Assembly: GCF_001426525.1 (NCBI RefSeq)
Contig: NZ_LMEW01000001.1
Coordinates: 190,978 to 254,977, forward strand
DNA from: Massilia sp. Root133
GTDB taxonomy: Bacteria; Pseudomonadota; Gammaproteobacteria; Burkholderiales; Burkholderiaceae_D
DNA: 64,000 nucleotides
Reading direction: 5' to 3'
The position numbers and the translations under genes were made by a program. Below the pieces are notes generated by a model. The model saw nothing but the letters and a program-made list of their open reading frames with translations. It did not search any database and was not told where the DNA came from. Below, one piece after another: positions 23,306 through 31,324 of the stretch. Position 1 is the first letter of the stretch, and each line of letters begins with the position of its first letter.

Positions 23306-24112
23306 TTACGGGTGGGGCGGCGTGCGCGCGAACACAAAATTCGTCACGCGCACCGCGCCGAACCGTTTAAAAGTGGCGGCCAGTTCGCCCAGCGTGTGGC
23401 CGCTCGTCATGACGTCGTCGACGAGGCCGACGTGGCGGCCTTCCACGAGGTCCGGGGCCTCCACGGCGAACGCGCCGCGCACGTTTTGCGCCCGCACGCT
23501 CGGGGCCACGCCCGACTGCGCCGGCGTGTCGAGCGTGCGCAGCGCCAGCGCCGGATGACATGCTACCCCGAGCGCCGCCGCCAGGGGCCGCGCGATTTCC
23601 AGCGCCTGGTTGAAGCCGCGTTCGACGAGCCGGCCCGGACCCAGCGGGACGGGGCACAGCAGATCGGGCAGCGGCAGGCCGGGCCGGGCCAGCACGGCAT
23701 CGCGGATCTGGCGCGCGCACCACGGCGCGAGCGCGAGGCGGGCGCCGAATTTTAATTGAAGCACGAGCTGGTCGAGGGGAATCGCGTAATCGACGGCGGC
23801 GACCGTCGCGTCGAAGGCGGGTGGGTCGCGCAGGCAGGTGCCGCAAATGCCACTGACGTCGTCCCCGCGCAGGCGGGGATCCAAGTTTGCTTGCGTTCCC
23901 GGCAACTCCAACTTGGGCTCCCGCCTGCGCGGGAGCGACGGTATCTCGGCTAGCGGGTTTGCGCATTGGCCGCACCGCATCCGCCGCGCCCCCGCATATG
24001 CCTCCCGGCACGCCGCGCACACGACATCATCGCACCCGCCCCCGCACAGGGCGCACATCGACGGCACCAGCACGCGCAGCCAATGCCGCAGGGACAAATA
24101 ACGGGCCGTCAT
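23306..24112 (-). CDS. ComF-family amidophosphoribosyltransferase-like protein with repeat-derived insert
   Basis: A 268-residue ComF/GntX-type protein: an N-terminal zinc ribbon, then a phosphoribosyltransferase domain with PRPP motif VGLVDDVMTSGHT near residue 225. ComF proteins take part in DNA uptake. The zinc ribbon cysteines (CALC at 20-23, CAAC at 32-35, CGQC at 47-50, CGTC at 90-93) are all kept, but residues 56-88 between the last two pairs are the in-frame translation of a palindromic dispersed repeat. In ordinary members CxxCxxPL is followed within about ten residues by CGxC. trmL follows in the same operon. Confidence 0.9.
   Translation of the reverse strand: MTARYLSLRHWLRVLVPSMCALCGGGCDDVVCAACREAYAGARRMRCGQCANPLAEIPSLPRRREPKLELPGTQANLDPRLRGDDVSGICGTCLRDPPAFDATVAAVDYAIPLDQLVLQLKFGARLALAPWCARQIRDAVLARPGLPLPDLLCPVPLGPGRLVERGFNQALEIARPLAAALGVACHPALALRTLDTPAQSGVAPSVRAQNVRGAFAVEAPDLVEGRHVGLVDDVMTSGHTLGELAATFKRFGAVRVTNFVFARTPPHP
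23856..23940. repeat. palindromic dispersed repeat, copy 2, inside comF
   Basis: About 85 bases with arms ACGTCGTCCCCGCGCAGG and CGCCTGCGCGGGAGCGACG at the ends. It lies in frame inside the zinc-ribbon part of the ComF-family gene and adds about 30 residues without interrupting it. The ends match copies 1 (3507-3599) and 3 (30270-30353). Confidence 0.85.
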
Positions 24113-24170
24113 CGTAAGTTCCACCCATCATGTACACTCCCGCCATTATCCCATTCACCGCAGCCCCATC

Positions 24171-25082
24171 ATGGTTTCACCCCAAGCCCCCTCCAGGATG
24201 AGCGCCCCGATCGATCCGGTCCGCGTGCGCCAGCTGTTCGCCGACCCCGCCCGGGTCGCGCCATCCGATTTCCTGCGGCGCGAGATCGCCAGCCGCATGT
24301 TCGACCGCCTGACGCTCGTCAAGACCGCGCCGCGCCAGGTGCTCGACGCCGGCTGCGGCACCGGTGTCGACATCGCCGAGCTGCAGAAGCGCTACCCGGC
24401 CGCGCAGGTGCTCGGCCTGGACGCCGTGCCGGCCATGCTGGCGGCCGCCGGAGCCGCCACGTCGGCGCCCCGGTCCCTGTTGAGCCGTTTGCTCCCCGCC
24501 AAAGCCGGCATCGATCTCGTTTGCGCGGACTTCGGCAACCTGCCGTTCGGCCCGAACTCGCTCGACCTGGTCTGGTCGAACCTGGCATTGCACTGGCATC
24601 CTCAGCCCGACCGCGTGTTCGCCGAGTGGCGTCGCGTGCTGCGCGTGGATGGCTTGCTGATGTTTTCGAATTTCGGTCCGGACACGTTCCGCGAACTGCG
24701 TGCCGCGTTCGCGGCGATGGACGAGACCCCGCACACGCTGCCGTTCGTCGACATGCACGACTTCGGCGACCAGCTCGTGGAAGCGGGGTTCACGACGCCC
24801 GTCATGGACATGGAACAGATCACGGTGACGTACGACTCGGCCGACAAGCTGCTGGCCGACGTGCGCGCGTTCGGCGGCAACCCGCTGGCAACGCGCCGCC
24901 GCGGCCTCGTCGGCCGGGCGGCGTGGCAGCGCATGCGCGACGCGCTGGAAGCGGGCCGCCGTGCGGACGGCAAGCTGGGCCTGACGTTCGAGGTCATCTA
25001 CGGCCACGCTTTCCGGCCGGCACCGAAGACGACGGCCGCGGGCGAGGCGATCGTCCGCTTCCAGCCGCCCAAGCCGCGGTAA
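24171..25082 (+). CDS. bioC: BioC-like malonyl-ACP methyltransferase
   Basis: A 303-residue class I SAM-dependent methyltransferase. SAM motif I is VLDAGCGTGVDIAEL near residue 57, followed by LDLVWSNLALHWHPQPDRVFAEWRRVLR, which closely follows BioC. BioC methylates malonyl-ACP to start pimeloyl synthesis for biotin. The protein is longer than enterobacterial BioC (about 250) with an insert after motif II and extra C-terminal residues, as in other betaproteobacteria. No other bio genes adjoin; it is divergent from the comF-family gene. Confidence 0.82.
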   Translation: MVSPQAPSRMSAPIDPVRVRQLFADPARVAPSDFLRREIASRMFDRLTLVKTAPRQVLDAGCGTGVDIAELQKRYPAAQVLGLDAVPAMLAAAGAATSAPRSLLSRLLPAKAGIDLVCADFGNLPFGPNSLDLVWSNLALHWHPQPDRVFAEWRRVLRVDGLLMFSNFGPDTFRELRAAFAAMDETPHTLPFVDMHDFGDQLVEAGFTTPVMDMEQITVTYDSADKLLADVRAFGGNPLATRRRGLVGRAAWQRMRDALEAGRRADGKLGLTFEVIYGHAFRPAPKTTAAGEAIVRFQPPKPR

Positions 25083-25106
25083 GACCCATGCATCCTGTAT
25101 ACGATC

Positions 25107-25140
25107 GCGGTAATTTTCCTTGAATAAAAATTACCGCTTT
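25107..25140 (+). terminator. probable intrinsic terminator after bioC
   Basis: GCGGTAATTTT (25107-25117) pairs with AAAATTACCGC (25127-25137), an 11-base-pair stem with a 9-base loop, followed by TTT. It lies 25 bases after the bioC stop in a locally AT-rich stretch. The T-run is short, so termination is likely rather than certain. Confidence 0.6.
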
Positions 25141-25484
25141 CAGTATAATCAAACACACTTTTTTCGACTGGATCAAAAAAGCGCTAAAAAATTAAGCATA
25201 AAGGCGTGAAGTCGAGGGTTGGAGCATCACCCGGGGATACAAGGCAGCGTATCGGGTATCCCCCGCAAGCAAGGTTTGAAGGCATCGTTCAACGAGGGTT
25301 CCAGACGGTTCCCGGCTGGACGGTGTCGAGTCCCGAAGCGTCCGCCGGCGCGACGGGAAGTGGTTGCGTTTAGTTTAAAAAGGATTTCAGAACGGAAGTT
25401 GTCTTCCGTGGTTCCTCCATGGCGAGCCAGAGGAGGGCCGCTTCCGTTCTAGAAATTTCTCTTCTAAAGGTGGTTGGGGACAAC
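25141..25484 (+). promoter_or_regulatory. structured leader region of the cytochrome oxidase operon
   Basis: About 340 bases with no convincing gene precede ctaC. The first part is AT-rich (25141-25200) and could hold a promoter, though I cannot pick one with confidence. The last 100 bases are rich in inverted repeats. ACGGAAG (25392-25398) can pair with CTTCCGT (25403-25409) or, extended to AGAACGGAAG (25389-25398), with CTTCCGTTCT (25441-25450); these pairings exclude each other. A CCTCC/GGAGG pair (25414-25418, 25432-25436) can form inside the longer one. GGGGA at 25476-25480 is the likely ribosome binding site of ctaC. Confidence 0.5.
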
Positions 25485-26678
25485 ATGACATATGCAAAAC
25501 GATTCAAAGCGTTGATGCTCGGTCTCGCAGTAGCGGCCAGCATCCCGGCGATGGCGGCTACCGAGCCCGTCATTACCGGTCGTCCAGTGGAACATCAGCT
25601 CAACATGCAGGCGCCCGTGACGGGCATTGCGGCCTATATCTACAGCCTGCATAACTGGATGATGGTGGTCTGCCTGGTCATCTTCATCGGCGTGTTCGGC
25701 GTCATGTTCTATTCGGTGTTCAAGCACCGCAAGTCCCTCGGCCACAAACCGGCCACCTTCCACGAATCCACCACGGTCGAGATCGCCTGGACCGTCATAC
25801 CGTTCCTGATCGTCATCGGCATGGCCCTGCCGGCCACGCACGCCGTCGTGCAGATGAAGGACACTTCCAACCCGGACCTGACCATCAAGGTCACCGGCAT
25901 GCAATGGAAATGGGGCTATGACTACCTGAAGGGCGAGGGCGAAGGCATCTCGTTCCTGTCGAACCTGGCCACGCCGCGCACGCAGGTGGGCGAGCCGGGC
26001 ATCGCACCGACCGAGAAGCGCACCGAGAACTACCTGCTCGAGGTCGACAATCCCGTCGTCGTCCCGGTCGGCAAGAAGGTCCGCCTCGTGCTGACCGCCA
26101 ACGACGTGATCCACTCGTGGACGATTCCCGCCTTCGCCGTCAAGCAGGATGCCATCCCCGGCTTCGTGCGCGACACGTGGTTCAAGGCCGAGCAGATCGG
26201 CACGTACCGCGGCAACTGCGTCGAGCTGTGCGGCAAGGAACACGCGTTCATGCCGATCGTCGTGAAAGTCGTCTCCGCTGAAGACTACACTGCATGGGTG
26301 AACGGCGAGAAGACACGCATGGCCGCGCTGGCCGACGACCCGAACAAGGTCTGGACCATCGACGAGCTCAAGACGAAGGGCGAGAAAGTCTACGCCGCCA
26401 ATTGCGTGGCCTGCCACCAGGCCAACGGCCAGGGCGTGCCGAGCGCATTTGCCGCGCTGGTCGGTTCGCCGGTCGTACTCGGTCCCAAGGCCGAACAGAT
26501 CGCCGTGCTGCTGAATGGCAAGCACAGCGGTAAGTATCCGTCGGCGATGCCGGCGTGGAAGCAGCTGTCGGATTCCGAGATCGCTTCCGTCATCACTTAT
26601 ACCCGCAATAACTGGACCAACAAGGCCGACGAGAACATCGTCCAGCCTTCCGAAGTCCTGGCTGCCCGCGGCAAATAA
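25485..26678 (+). CDS. ctaC: cytochrome c oxidase subunit II with C-terminal cytochrome c domain
   Basis: A 397-residue subunit II of an aa3/caa3-type oxidase. An N-terminal signal sequence is followed by two membrane helices (about 40-65 and 95-115) and the periplasmic cupredoxin domain with the complete CuA site CVELCGKEHAFM near residue 245. A class I cytochrome c domain follows, with heme site CVACH near residue 309 and axial methionine in SAMPAW. Subunit II passes electrons from cytochrome c to heme a. It is the first gene of the oxidase locus, with a long structured leader. Confidence 0.97.
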   Translation: MTYAKRFKALMLGLAVAASIPAMAATEPVITGRPVEHQLNMQAPVTGIAAYIYSLHNWMMVVCLVIFIGVFGVMFYSVFKHRKSLGHKPATFHESTTVEIAWTVIPFLIVIGMALPATHAVVQMKDTSNPDLTIKVTGMQWKWGYDYLKGEGEGISFLSNLATPRTQVGEPGIAPTEKRTENYLLEVDNPVVVPVGKKVRLVLTANDVIHSWTIPAFAVKQDAIPGFVRDTWFKAEQIGTYRGNCVELCGKEHAFMPIVVKVVSAEDYTAWVNGEKTRMAALADDPNKVWTIDELKTKGEKVYAANCVACHQANGQGVPSAFAALVGSPVVLGPKAEQIAVLLNGKHSGKYPSAMPAWKQLSDSEIASVITYTRNNWTNKADENIVQPSEVLAARGK

Positions 26679-26774
26679 GACAAGACAAGCAACAAGCGTT
26701 TGGATTACAGGGACCGGGCCGTCACCGCGTCACCGCACCACGGCCTTGCTGTCCCGCACGACTAGGATACTGAC

Positions 26775-28370
26775 ATGACTTCCAGCACTATCGATAACAC
26801 GCACGATCATGGCCACGACCACGCGCACGACCACCCGGTCGGCGCGCGCCGCTGGCTCTTTGCCACCAACCACAAGGACATCGGTACGCTGTACATGTGG
26901 TTCGCGTTCATCATGCTGCTCTCGGGCGGCGTGCTGGCGCTGATGATCCGCACCGAGCTGTTCCAGCCCGGCCTGCAGTTCTTCCGCCCCGAATTCTTCA
27001 ACCAGCTGACCACCATGCACGGCATCGTGATGGTGTTCGGTGCGATCATGCCGGCGTTCGTCGGCTTCGCCAACTGGATGATCCCGCTGCAGATCGGCGC
27101 ATCCGACATGGCGTTCGCGCGCATGAACAACTTCTCGTTCTGGCTGCTGCCGCCGGCCGCGATCCTGCTCGCGACGTCGTTCTTCGTCCCGGGCGGCGCC
27201 ACCGCCGCCGGCTGGACACTGTACGCGCCGCTGTCGACGCAGATGGGCCCGGGCATGGACATGGCGATCTTCGCCCTGCACATCATGGGCGCGTCGTCGA
27301 TCATGGGTTCCATCAACATCATCGTCACGATCCTGAACATGCGCGCACCGGGCCTGACGCTGATGAAGATGCCGATGTTCTGCTGGACCTGGCTGATCAC
27401 CGCCTACCTGCTGATCGCCGTGATGCCGGTCCTGGCCGGCGCCATCACGATGACCCTGACCGACCGTCACTTCGGCACCTCGTTCTTCAACGCGGCCGGC
27501 GGCGGCGACCCGGTCATGTACCAGCACATCTTCTGGTTCTTCGGCCACCCCGAGGTCTACATCATGATCCTGCCGGCCTTCGGCATCGTCTCGCAGATCA
27601 TCCCGGCCTTCGCCCGCAAGCCGCTGTTCGGCTACGCATCGATGGTGTACGCGACGGCTTCCATCGCGATCCTGTCGTTCATCGTGTGGGCCCACCACAT
27701 GTTCACCACCGGCATGCCGGTGACGAGCCAGCTGTTCTTCATGTACGCCACCATGCTGATCGCGGTGCCGACCGGCGTGAAAGTGTTCAACTGGGTCGCG
27801 ACGATGTGGAAGGGCTCGATGACGTTCGAGACCCCGATGCTGTTTGCCGTCGGCTTCATCTTCGTGTTCACGATGGGCGGCTTCACGGGCCTGATCCTGG
27901 CCGTGACCCCGATCGACATCCAGGTGCAGGACACGTATTACGTCGTCGCCCACTTCCACTACGTGCTGGTCGCCGGCTCGCTGTTCGCCCTGTTCGCCGG
28001 CTTCTACTACTGGGCACCGAAGTGGACCGGCCACATGTATCCGGAACTGCGCGGCAAGATTCACTTCTGGAACTCGCTGTTCTGGTTTAACCTGACGTTC
28101 TTCCCGATGCACTTCCTGGGCCTGGCCGGCATGCCGCGCCGTTACGCCGACTATGCCGTGCAGTTCACGGACTTCAACCAGATCGTCTCGATCGGCGCGT
28201 TCGGCTTCGGCCTGTCGCAGGTGTACTTCCTGTTCTTCGTCGTGCTGCCGACCATCCGTGGCGGCAAGCCGGCCGAAGCGAAGCCGTGGGAAGGCGCCGA
28301 GGGCCTGGAGTGGACCGTGCCGAGCCCGGCGCCGTTCCACACCTTCGAAACGCCGCCGCTGGTGAAGTGA
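26775..28370 (+). CDS. ctaD: cytochrome c oxidase subunit I
   Basis: A 531-residue catalytic subunit with twelve predicted membrane helices. It holds low-spin heme a and the heme a3-CuB centre where oxygen is reduced. The CuB and tyrosine region [14 protein letters not shown] is near residue 255, HHMFTTG near residue 308, and the heme-ligand region AHFHYVL near residue 395. The N-terminus before the first helix is unusually rich in histidine ([15 protein letters not shown]), an extension that could bind metal. The gene follows ctaC after a 96-base gap and precedes a 39-residue assembly protein gene. Confidence 0.98.
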   Translation: MTSSTIDNTHDHGHDHAHDHPVGARRWLFATNHKDIGTLYMWFAFIMLLSGGVLALMIRTELFQPGLQFFRPEFFNQLTTMHGIVMVFGAIMPAFVGFANWMIPLQIGASDMAFARMNNFSFWLLPPAAILLATSFFVPGGATAAGWTLYAPLSTQMGPGMDMAIFALHIMGASSIMGSINIIVTILNMRAPGLTLMKMPMFCWTWLITAYLLIAVMPVLAGAITMTLTDRHFGTSFFNAAGGGDPVMYQHIFWFFGHPEVYIMILPAFGIVSQIIPAFARKPLFGYASMVYATASIAILSFIVWAHHMFTTGMPVTSQLFFMYATMLIAVPTGVKVFNWVATMWKGSMTFETPMLFAVGFIFVFTMGGFTGLILAVTPIDIQVQDTYYVVAHFHYVLVAGSLFALFAGFYYWAPKWTGHMYPELRGKIHFWNSLFWFNLTFFPMHFLGLAGMPRRYADYAVQFTDFNQIVSIGAFGFGLSQVYFLFFVVLPTIRGGKPAEAKPWEGAEGLEWTVPSPAPFHTFETPPLVK

Positions 28371-28377
28371 GATCGCG

Positions 28378-28497
28378 ATGAACGATGATCGTTCGCAGCA
28401 GATCAGGAAGAACAACCGGCGCACGGCCCTGTGGCTGGCCGGGCTCGCGCTGTTCTTCTTCGTCGTGCTGTTCGTCAAGCGCCTGTGGCTGAACTGA
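28378..28497 (+). CDS. cytochrome oxidase small assembly protein
   Basis: A 39-residue single-helix membrane protein: a charged N-terminus (MNDDRSQQIRKNNRR), a hydrophobic helix at about residues 16-33 and a short basic end KRLWLN. It fills the space between ctaD and ctaG, with 7 bases before it and 7 after. Small membrane proteins in exactly this position are known in betaproteobacterial oxidase operons as small assembly proteins. The start ATG at 28378 is the only one that fits. Confidence 0.75.
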   Translation: MNDDRSQQIRKNNRRTALWLAGLALFFFVVLFVKRLWLN

Positions 28498-28504
28498 GGC
28501 TGTC

Positions 28505-29098
28505 ATGCAAGCGGAAACGAATGCAGGCCGCCACGAGGACAGTGGCCGCCTGCGGCCTCGCCGGCACGCGCTGAATCGCACCACGCTGATCAAGCTGATC
28601 GTCGTGGCCGGCATCATGTTCGGCTTCGGCTATGCGCTGGTGCCGATTTACCGCCAGGTGTGCGAGGCGCTCGGCATCAACGTGCTCACGCAGAAGGACG
28701 GCACGGTGGCGCGGCCCGCCAACACCCAGGTCGACCTGGCGCGCACGATCACGGTGGAACTGGACGGCAACGCCCAGGGCCCGTGGCGCTTCCGCCCGAC
28801 GCAGCGCAGCATCGACGTGCACCCGGGCGAAATGGCGACCGTCGTCTACGAAGTCGTGAATACGCAGGGCCGTACGGTGAAGGCGCAGGCCATTCCGAGC
28901 TACGCGCCGCAGTCCGCGGCGCCGCATTTTAAAAAGGTCGAGTGCTTTTGCTTCAAGGAGCAGGTGCTGAAACCGCACGAGGCGCGCCAGATGCCGGTCG
29001 TGTTCTTCATCGACCCGAAGCTGCCGCGCGAAGTGAAGAACATCACGCTGTCGTACACGTTCTTTGAAATCGGTGGCGCCGTGACGGCGCAAAAATAA
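28505..29098 (+). CDS. ctaG: cytochrome c oxidase assembly protein CtaG/Cox11
   Basis: A 197-residue Cox11-family copper chaperone that builds the CuB site of subunit I. It has one N-terminal membrane anchor (about residues 28-50) and a periplasmic immunoglobulin-like domain with the copper-binding motif ECFCFKEQ near residue 140. The leader segment ahead of the anchor is somewhat longer than average. Its stop overlaps the start of the DUF2970 gene by one base (TAATG). Confidence 0.96.
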   Translation: MQAETNAGRHEDSGRLRPRRHALNRTTLIKLIVVAGIMFGFGYALVPIYRQVCEALGINVLTQKDGTVARPANTQVDLARTITVELDGNAQGPWRFRPTQRSIDVHPGEMATVVYEVVNTQGRTVKAQAIPSYAPQSAAPHFKKVECFCFKEQVLKPHEARQMPVVFFIDPKLPREVKNITLSYTFFEIGGAVTAQK

Positions 29099-29319
29099 TG
29101 GCCAACGACGACCAACGTGAACCTGTAAAAACCGCGTCGTTCGGCGCCACGATGAAGGCCGTGTTCTGGTCGTTCTTCGGCGTGCGCAAGCGCCGCGACT
29201 ACGAGCACGACGCGGCCAACCTGAACCCGATCCACGTGATCGTGGGCGGGCTGATCGGGGTGGCGCTGTTCATCGGCATCCTGGTGTTCGTCGTGCGCAT
29301 GGTCGTGGCAAAAAGTTAA
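29098..29319 (+). CDS. DUF2970 family small membrane protein
   Basis: A 73-residue protein with one clear C-terminal membrane helix (about residues 45-70, IHVIVGGLIGVALFIGILVF) after a basic segment FWSFFGVRKRRDYEHD typical of DUF2970. Genes of this family commonly lie between ctaG and ctaE in betaproteobacteria, so a part in oxidase assembly or stability is plausible but undemonstrated. It is translationally coupled to ctaG. Confidence 0.85.
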   Translation: MANDDQREPVKTASFGATMKAVFWSFFGVRKRRDYEHDAANLNPIHVIVGGLIGVALFIGILVFVVRMVVAKS

Positions 29320-29387
29320 AACACACAGCAATACGAAGGCGGGGAAGTACCCGACATTCGAAACAATGCTTGATTGAGGAGATATAT

Positions 29388-30245
29388 ATGAGTTCGCCCC
29401 ATTCCGCGCCGTACTATTTCATCCCCGGCCCATCGCGCTGGCCGATGGCAGCCGGCATCTCGATGCTGGTCACGATGGCCGGCGCTTCCGGCTGGGTCAA
29501 CGGCACCGCCTGGGGACCGGGCGTGTGCACCGCCGGCATCGTCGCCATGCTGATCGTGCTCTATAACTGGTTCGGCGACGCCATCGGCGAGTCGGAATCC
29601 GGCAAGTACGGCGAGCGTGTCGACCTGTCCTACCGCTGGTCGATGAGCTGGTTCATCTTTTCCGAGGTGATGTTCTTCGGCGCCTTCTTCGGCGCGCTGT
29701 TCTACGCACGAGCGATCTCGATGCCGTGGCTGTCCGACCTCGACCACAAGGTCATCTGGCCGGACTATTCGGGTCACTGGGGCAACATCGGCCCGGCCGG
29801 CACCGTGGAGCAGTTCAGCACCATGGGCCCGTTCCCGATCCCGACCATCAACACGGCACTGCTGCTGACCTCGGGCGTGACCCTGACCATCGCCCACCAC
29901 GCCCTGCGCGCCGGCCACCGCGCCCGCACCGCGCTGTTCCTGTTCGCGACGATCCTGCTGGGCGCCATCTTCATGGGCTTCCAGGCGTATGAATACCACC
30001 ACGCGTACAGCGAACTGAACCTGAAGCTGACCTCGGGCATCTACGGCTCGACCTTCTTCATGCTCACGGGCTTCCACGGCTTTCACGTGACGATGGGTGC
30101 GATCATGCTGTCGGTCGTGCTGTACCGCGTACTGCGCGGCCACTTCACGCCGGAACATCACTTCGCGTTCGAAGGTGCGGCGTGGTACTGGCACTTCGTC
30201 GACGTCGTGTGGCTGGGCTTGTACGTTGTCGTGTACTGGCTGTAA
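29388..30245 (+). CDS. ctaE: cytochrome c oxidase subunit III
   Basis: A 285-residue subunit III with seven membrane helices, needed for oxidase stability and proton supply rather than catalysis. Typical segments are the N-terminal YYFIPGPSRWP, the helix-III glutamate region MSWFIFSEVMFFGAFF near residue 88, and the C-terminal GAAWYWHFVDVVWLGLYV. GAGGAG sits 7 bases before the ATG at 29388. It closes the structural-subunit group; a palindromic repeat follows its stop. Confidence 0.97.
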   Translation: MSSPHSAPYYFIPGPSRWPMAAGISMLVTMAGASGWVNGTAWGPGVCTAGIVAMLIVLYNWFGDAIGESESGKYGERVDLSYRWSMSWFIFSEVMFFGAFFGALFYARAISMPWLSDLDHKVIWPDYSGHWGNIGPAGTVEQFSTMGPFPIPTINTALLLTSGVTLTIAHHALRAGHRARTALFLFATILLGAIFMGFQAYEYHHAYSELNLKLTSGIYGSTFFMLTGFHGFHVTMGAIMLSVVLYRVLRGHFTPEHHFAFEGAAWYWHFVDVVWLGLYVVVYWL

Positions 30246-30269
30246 GGACTACCTGCGATCGCGTTAAAC

Positions 30270-30353
30270 CGTCGTTCCCGCGAAAGCGGGAATCCATACT
30301 GAGCAACCGACTTCGGCACGTCAGCATGGGTTCCCGCGTGCGCGGGAACGACG
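30270..30353. repeat. palindromic dispersed repeat, copy 3
   Basis: About 84 bases between the converging ctaE and DUF2909 genes. The ends, CGTCGTTCCCGCG and GCGCGGGAACGACG, are nearly perfect inverted repeats, and each arm also forms its own small hairpin (TTCCCGCGAAAGCGGGAA on the left, TTCCCGCGTGCGCGGGAA on the right). It is the most regular of the three copies. Position between convergent genes would allow it to act as a bidirectional transcription block. Confidence 0.85.
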
Positions 30354-30360
30354 TTGTTTT

Positions 30361-30561
30361 TTAGTGCAGTCCCTTCGGCTGAATCCACCCCATCTTGTAC
30401 GCGAACAGCACGAACAGGAACAACGTGATCGACAGCCCGACCCGCATCGCCAGCGCCTGCACGGTGCGGTTGCTGCGGCCCTTGTCGCGCATCAGGAAGA
30501 ACAGGGCGGAGGCGAGGCTGCCGATGATGAGCACGAAGGCGATGGCGACGACGGTTTTCAT
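30361..30561 (-). CDS. twin-helix membrane protein (DUF2909-like)
   Basis: A 66-residue protein with two membrane helices (about residues 3-23 and 41-60) joined by a basic loop RDKGRSNRTVQ, the layout of DUF2909. The family regularly occurs beside SURF1 and ctaE in betaproteobacteria. It is on the opposite strand from the oxidase genes and divergent from the SURF1 gene by 40 bases. Function unknown. Confidence 0.82.
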   Translation of the reverse strand: MKTVVAIAFVLIIGSLASALFFLMRDKGRSNRTVQALAMRVGLSITLFLFVLFAYKMGWIQPKGLH

Positions 30562-30601
30562 AGGCGGCCGGTAGAGTTTGTTTGGGTTGTACGATCATTG
30601 T

Positions 30602-31324
30602 ATGCGACTGCGCTTCCGTTTCAGAACCATTCCTTTCCTCGCGACGCTCGTGCTGGTCGCGGTCGGCATCCTGCTCGGCAACTGGCAGGTGCGCCGCGCG
30701 GCCGAGAAGACGATGCTGCAGGCCCGGCTCACGCAGCGTACGGCCTTGCCGCCGCTCGTGCTCGATGGGACGCCGGTCGATCCGGCCGCCGTCGAATATC
30801 GCCGTGTCGTTGTGACCGGGGAATTCGTCTCCAACTGGCCGCTGTTCCTCGACAACCGGCCGCTCGAAGGCCGTACCGGATTCGTTTTGCTGATGCCGTT
30901 TAGAATAGCGGGTAGCGACGACGTCGTCCTCGTCGAGCGCGGCTGGGTCCCGCGCGATCCGGCCGTGCACGATCGCGTGCCGCAGGTGGCGACGCCAAGC
31001 GGCCGCACGACCATCGAAGGCCTGGCGATCCTGCATCCGGCGCGCGTGATGGAACTCGGCAAGGCGCCGCCGCCCCGGCCCGGCGCCATCGTCCAGAATG
31101 TCGACCCGGCCGGCTTCGCCCAGGCGAGCAGCCTGCGCACGCTGCCCGTGCTGGTGGAGCAGACGAATGCGGACGGTTCCGACCTCACCCGCAAATGGCC
31201 CGCCCCCGCGGTCGACGTGGACCGCAACAAGGGCTACGCGTTCCAGTGGTATGCGCTGGCGGCGATGGCCTTTCTATTTTTTGTGATAACAGGATTTCGA
31301 AGTGGAACCAAACAAGCTGGCTGA
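30602..31324 (+). CDS. SURF1 family cytochrome oxidase assembly protein
   Basis: A 240-residue SURF1-family protein, an inner-membrane factor that helps deliver heme a to subunit I. Two terminal membrane helices (about residues 8-28 and 213-232) flank a periplasmic domain; the conserved segments LGNWQVRRAAEK, VVVTGEFV, GFVLLMPF and ERGWVPRD are visible. The ATG at 30602 was preferred to an upstream TTG. Its last 23 bases overlap the next gene. Confidence 0.93.
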   Translation: MRLRFRFRTIPFLATLVLVAVGILLGNWQVRRAAEKTMLQARLTQRTALPPLVLDGTPVDPAAVEYRRVVVTGEFVSNWPLFLDNRPLEGRTGFVLLMPFRIAGSDDVVLVERGWVPRDPAVHDRVPQVATPSGRTTIEGLAILHPARVMELGKAPPPRPGAIVQNVDPAGFAQASSLRTLPVLVEQTNADGSDLTRKWPAPAVDVDRNKGYAFQWYALAAMAFLFFVITGFRSGTKQAG

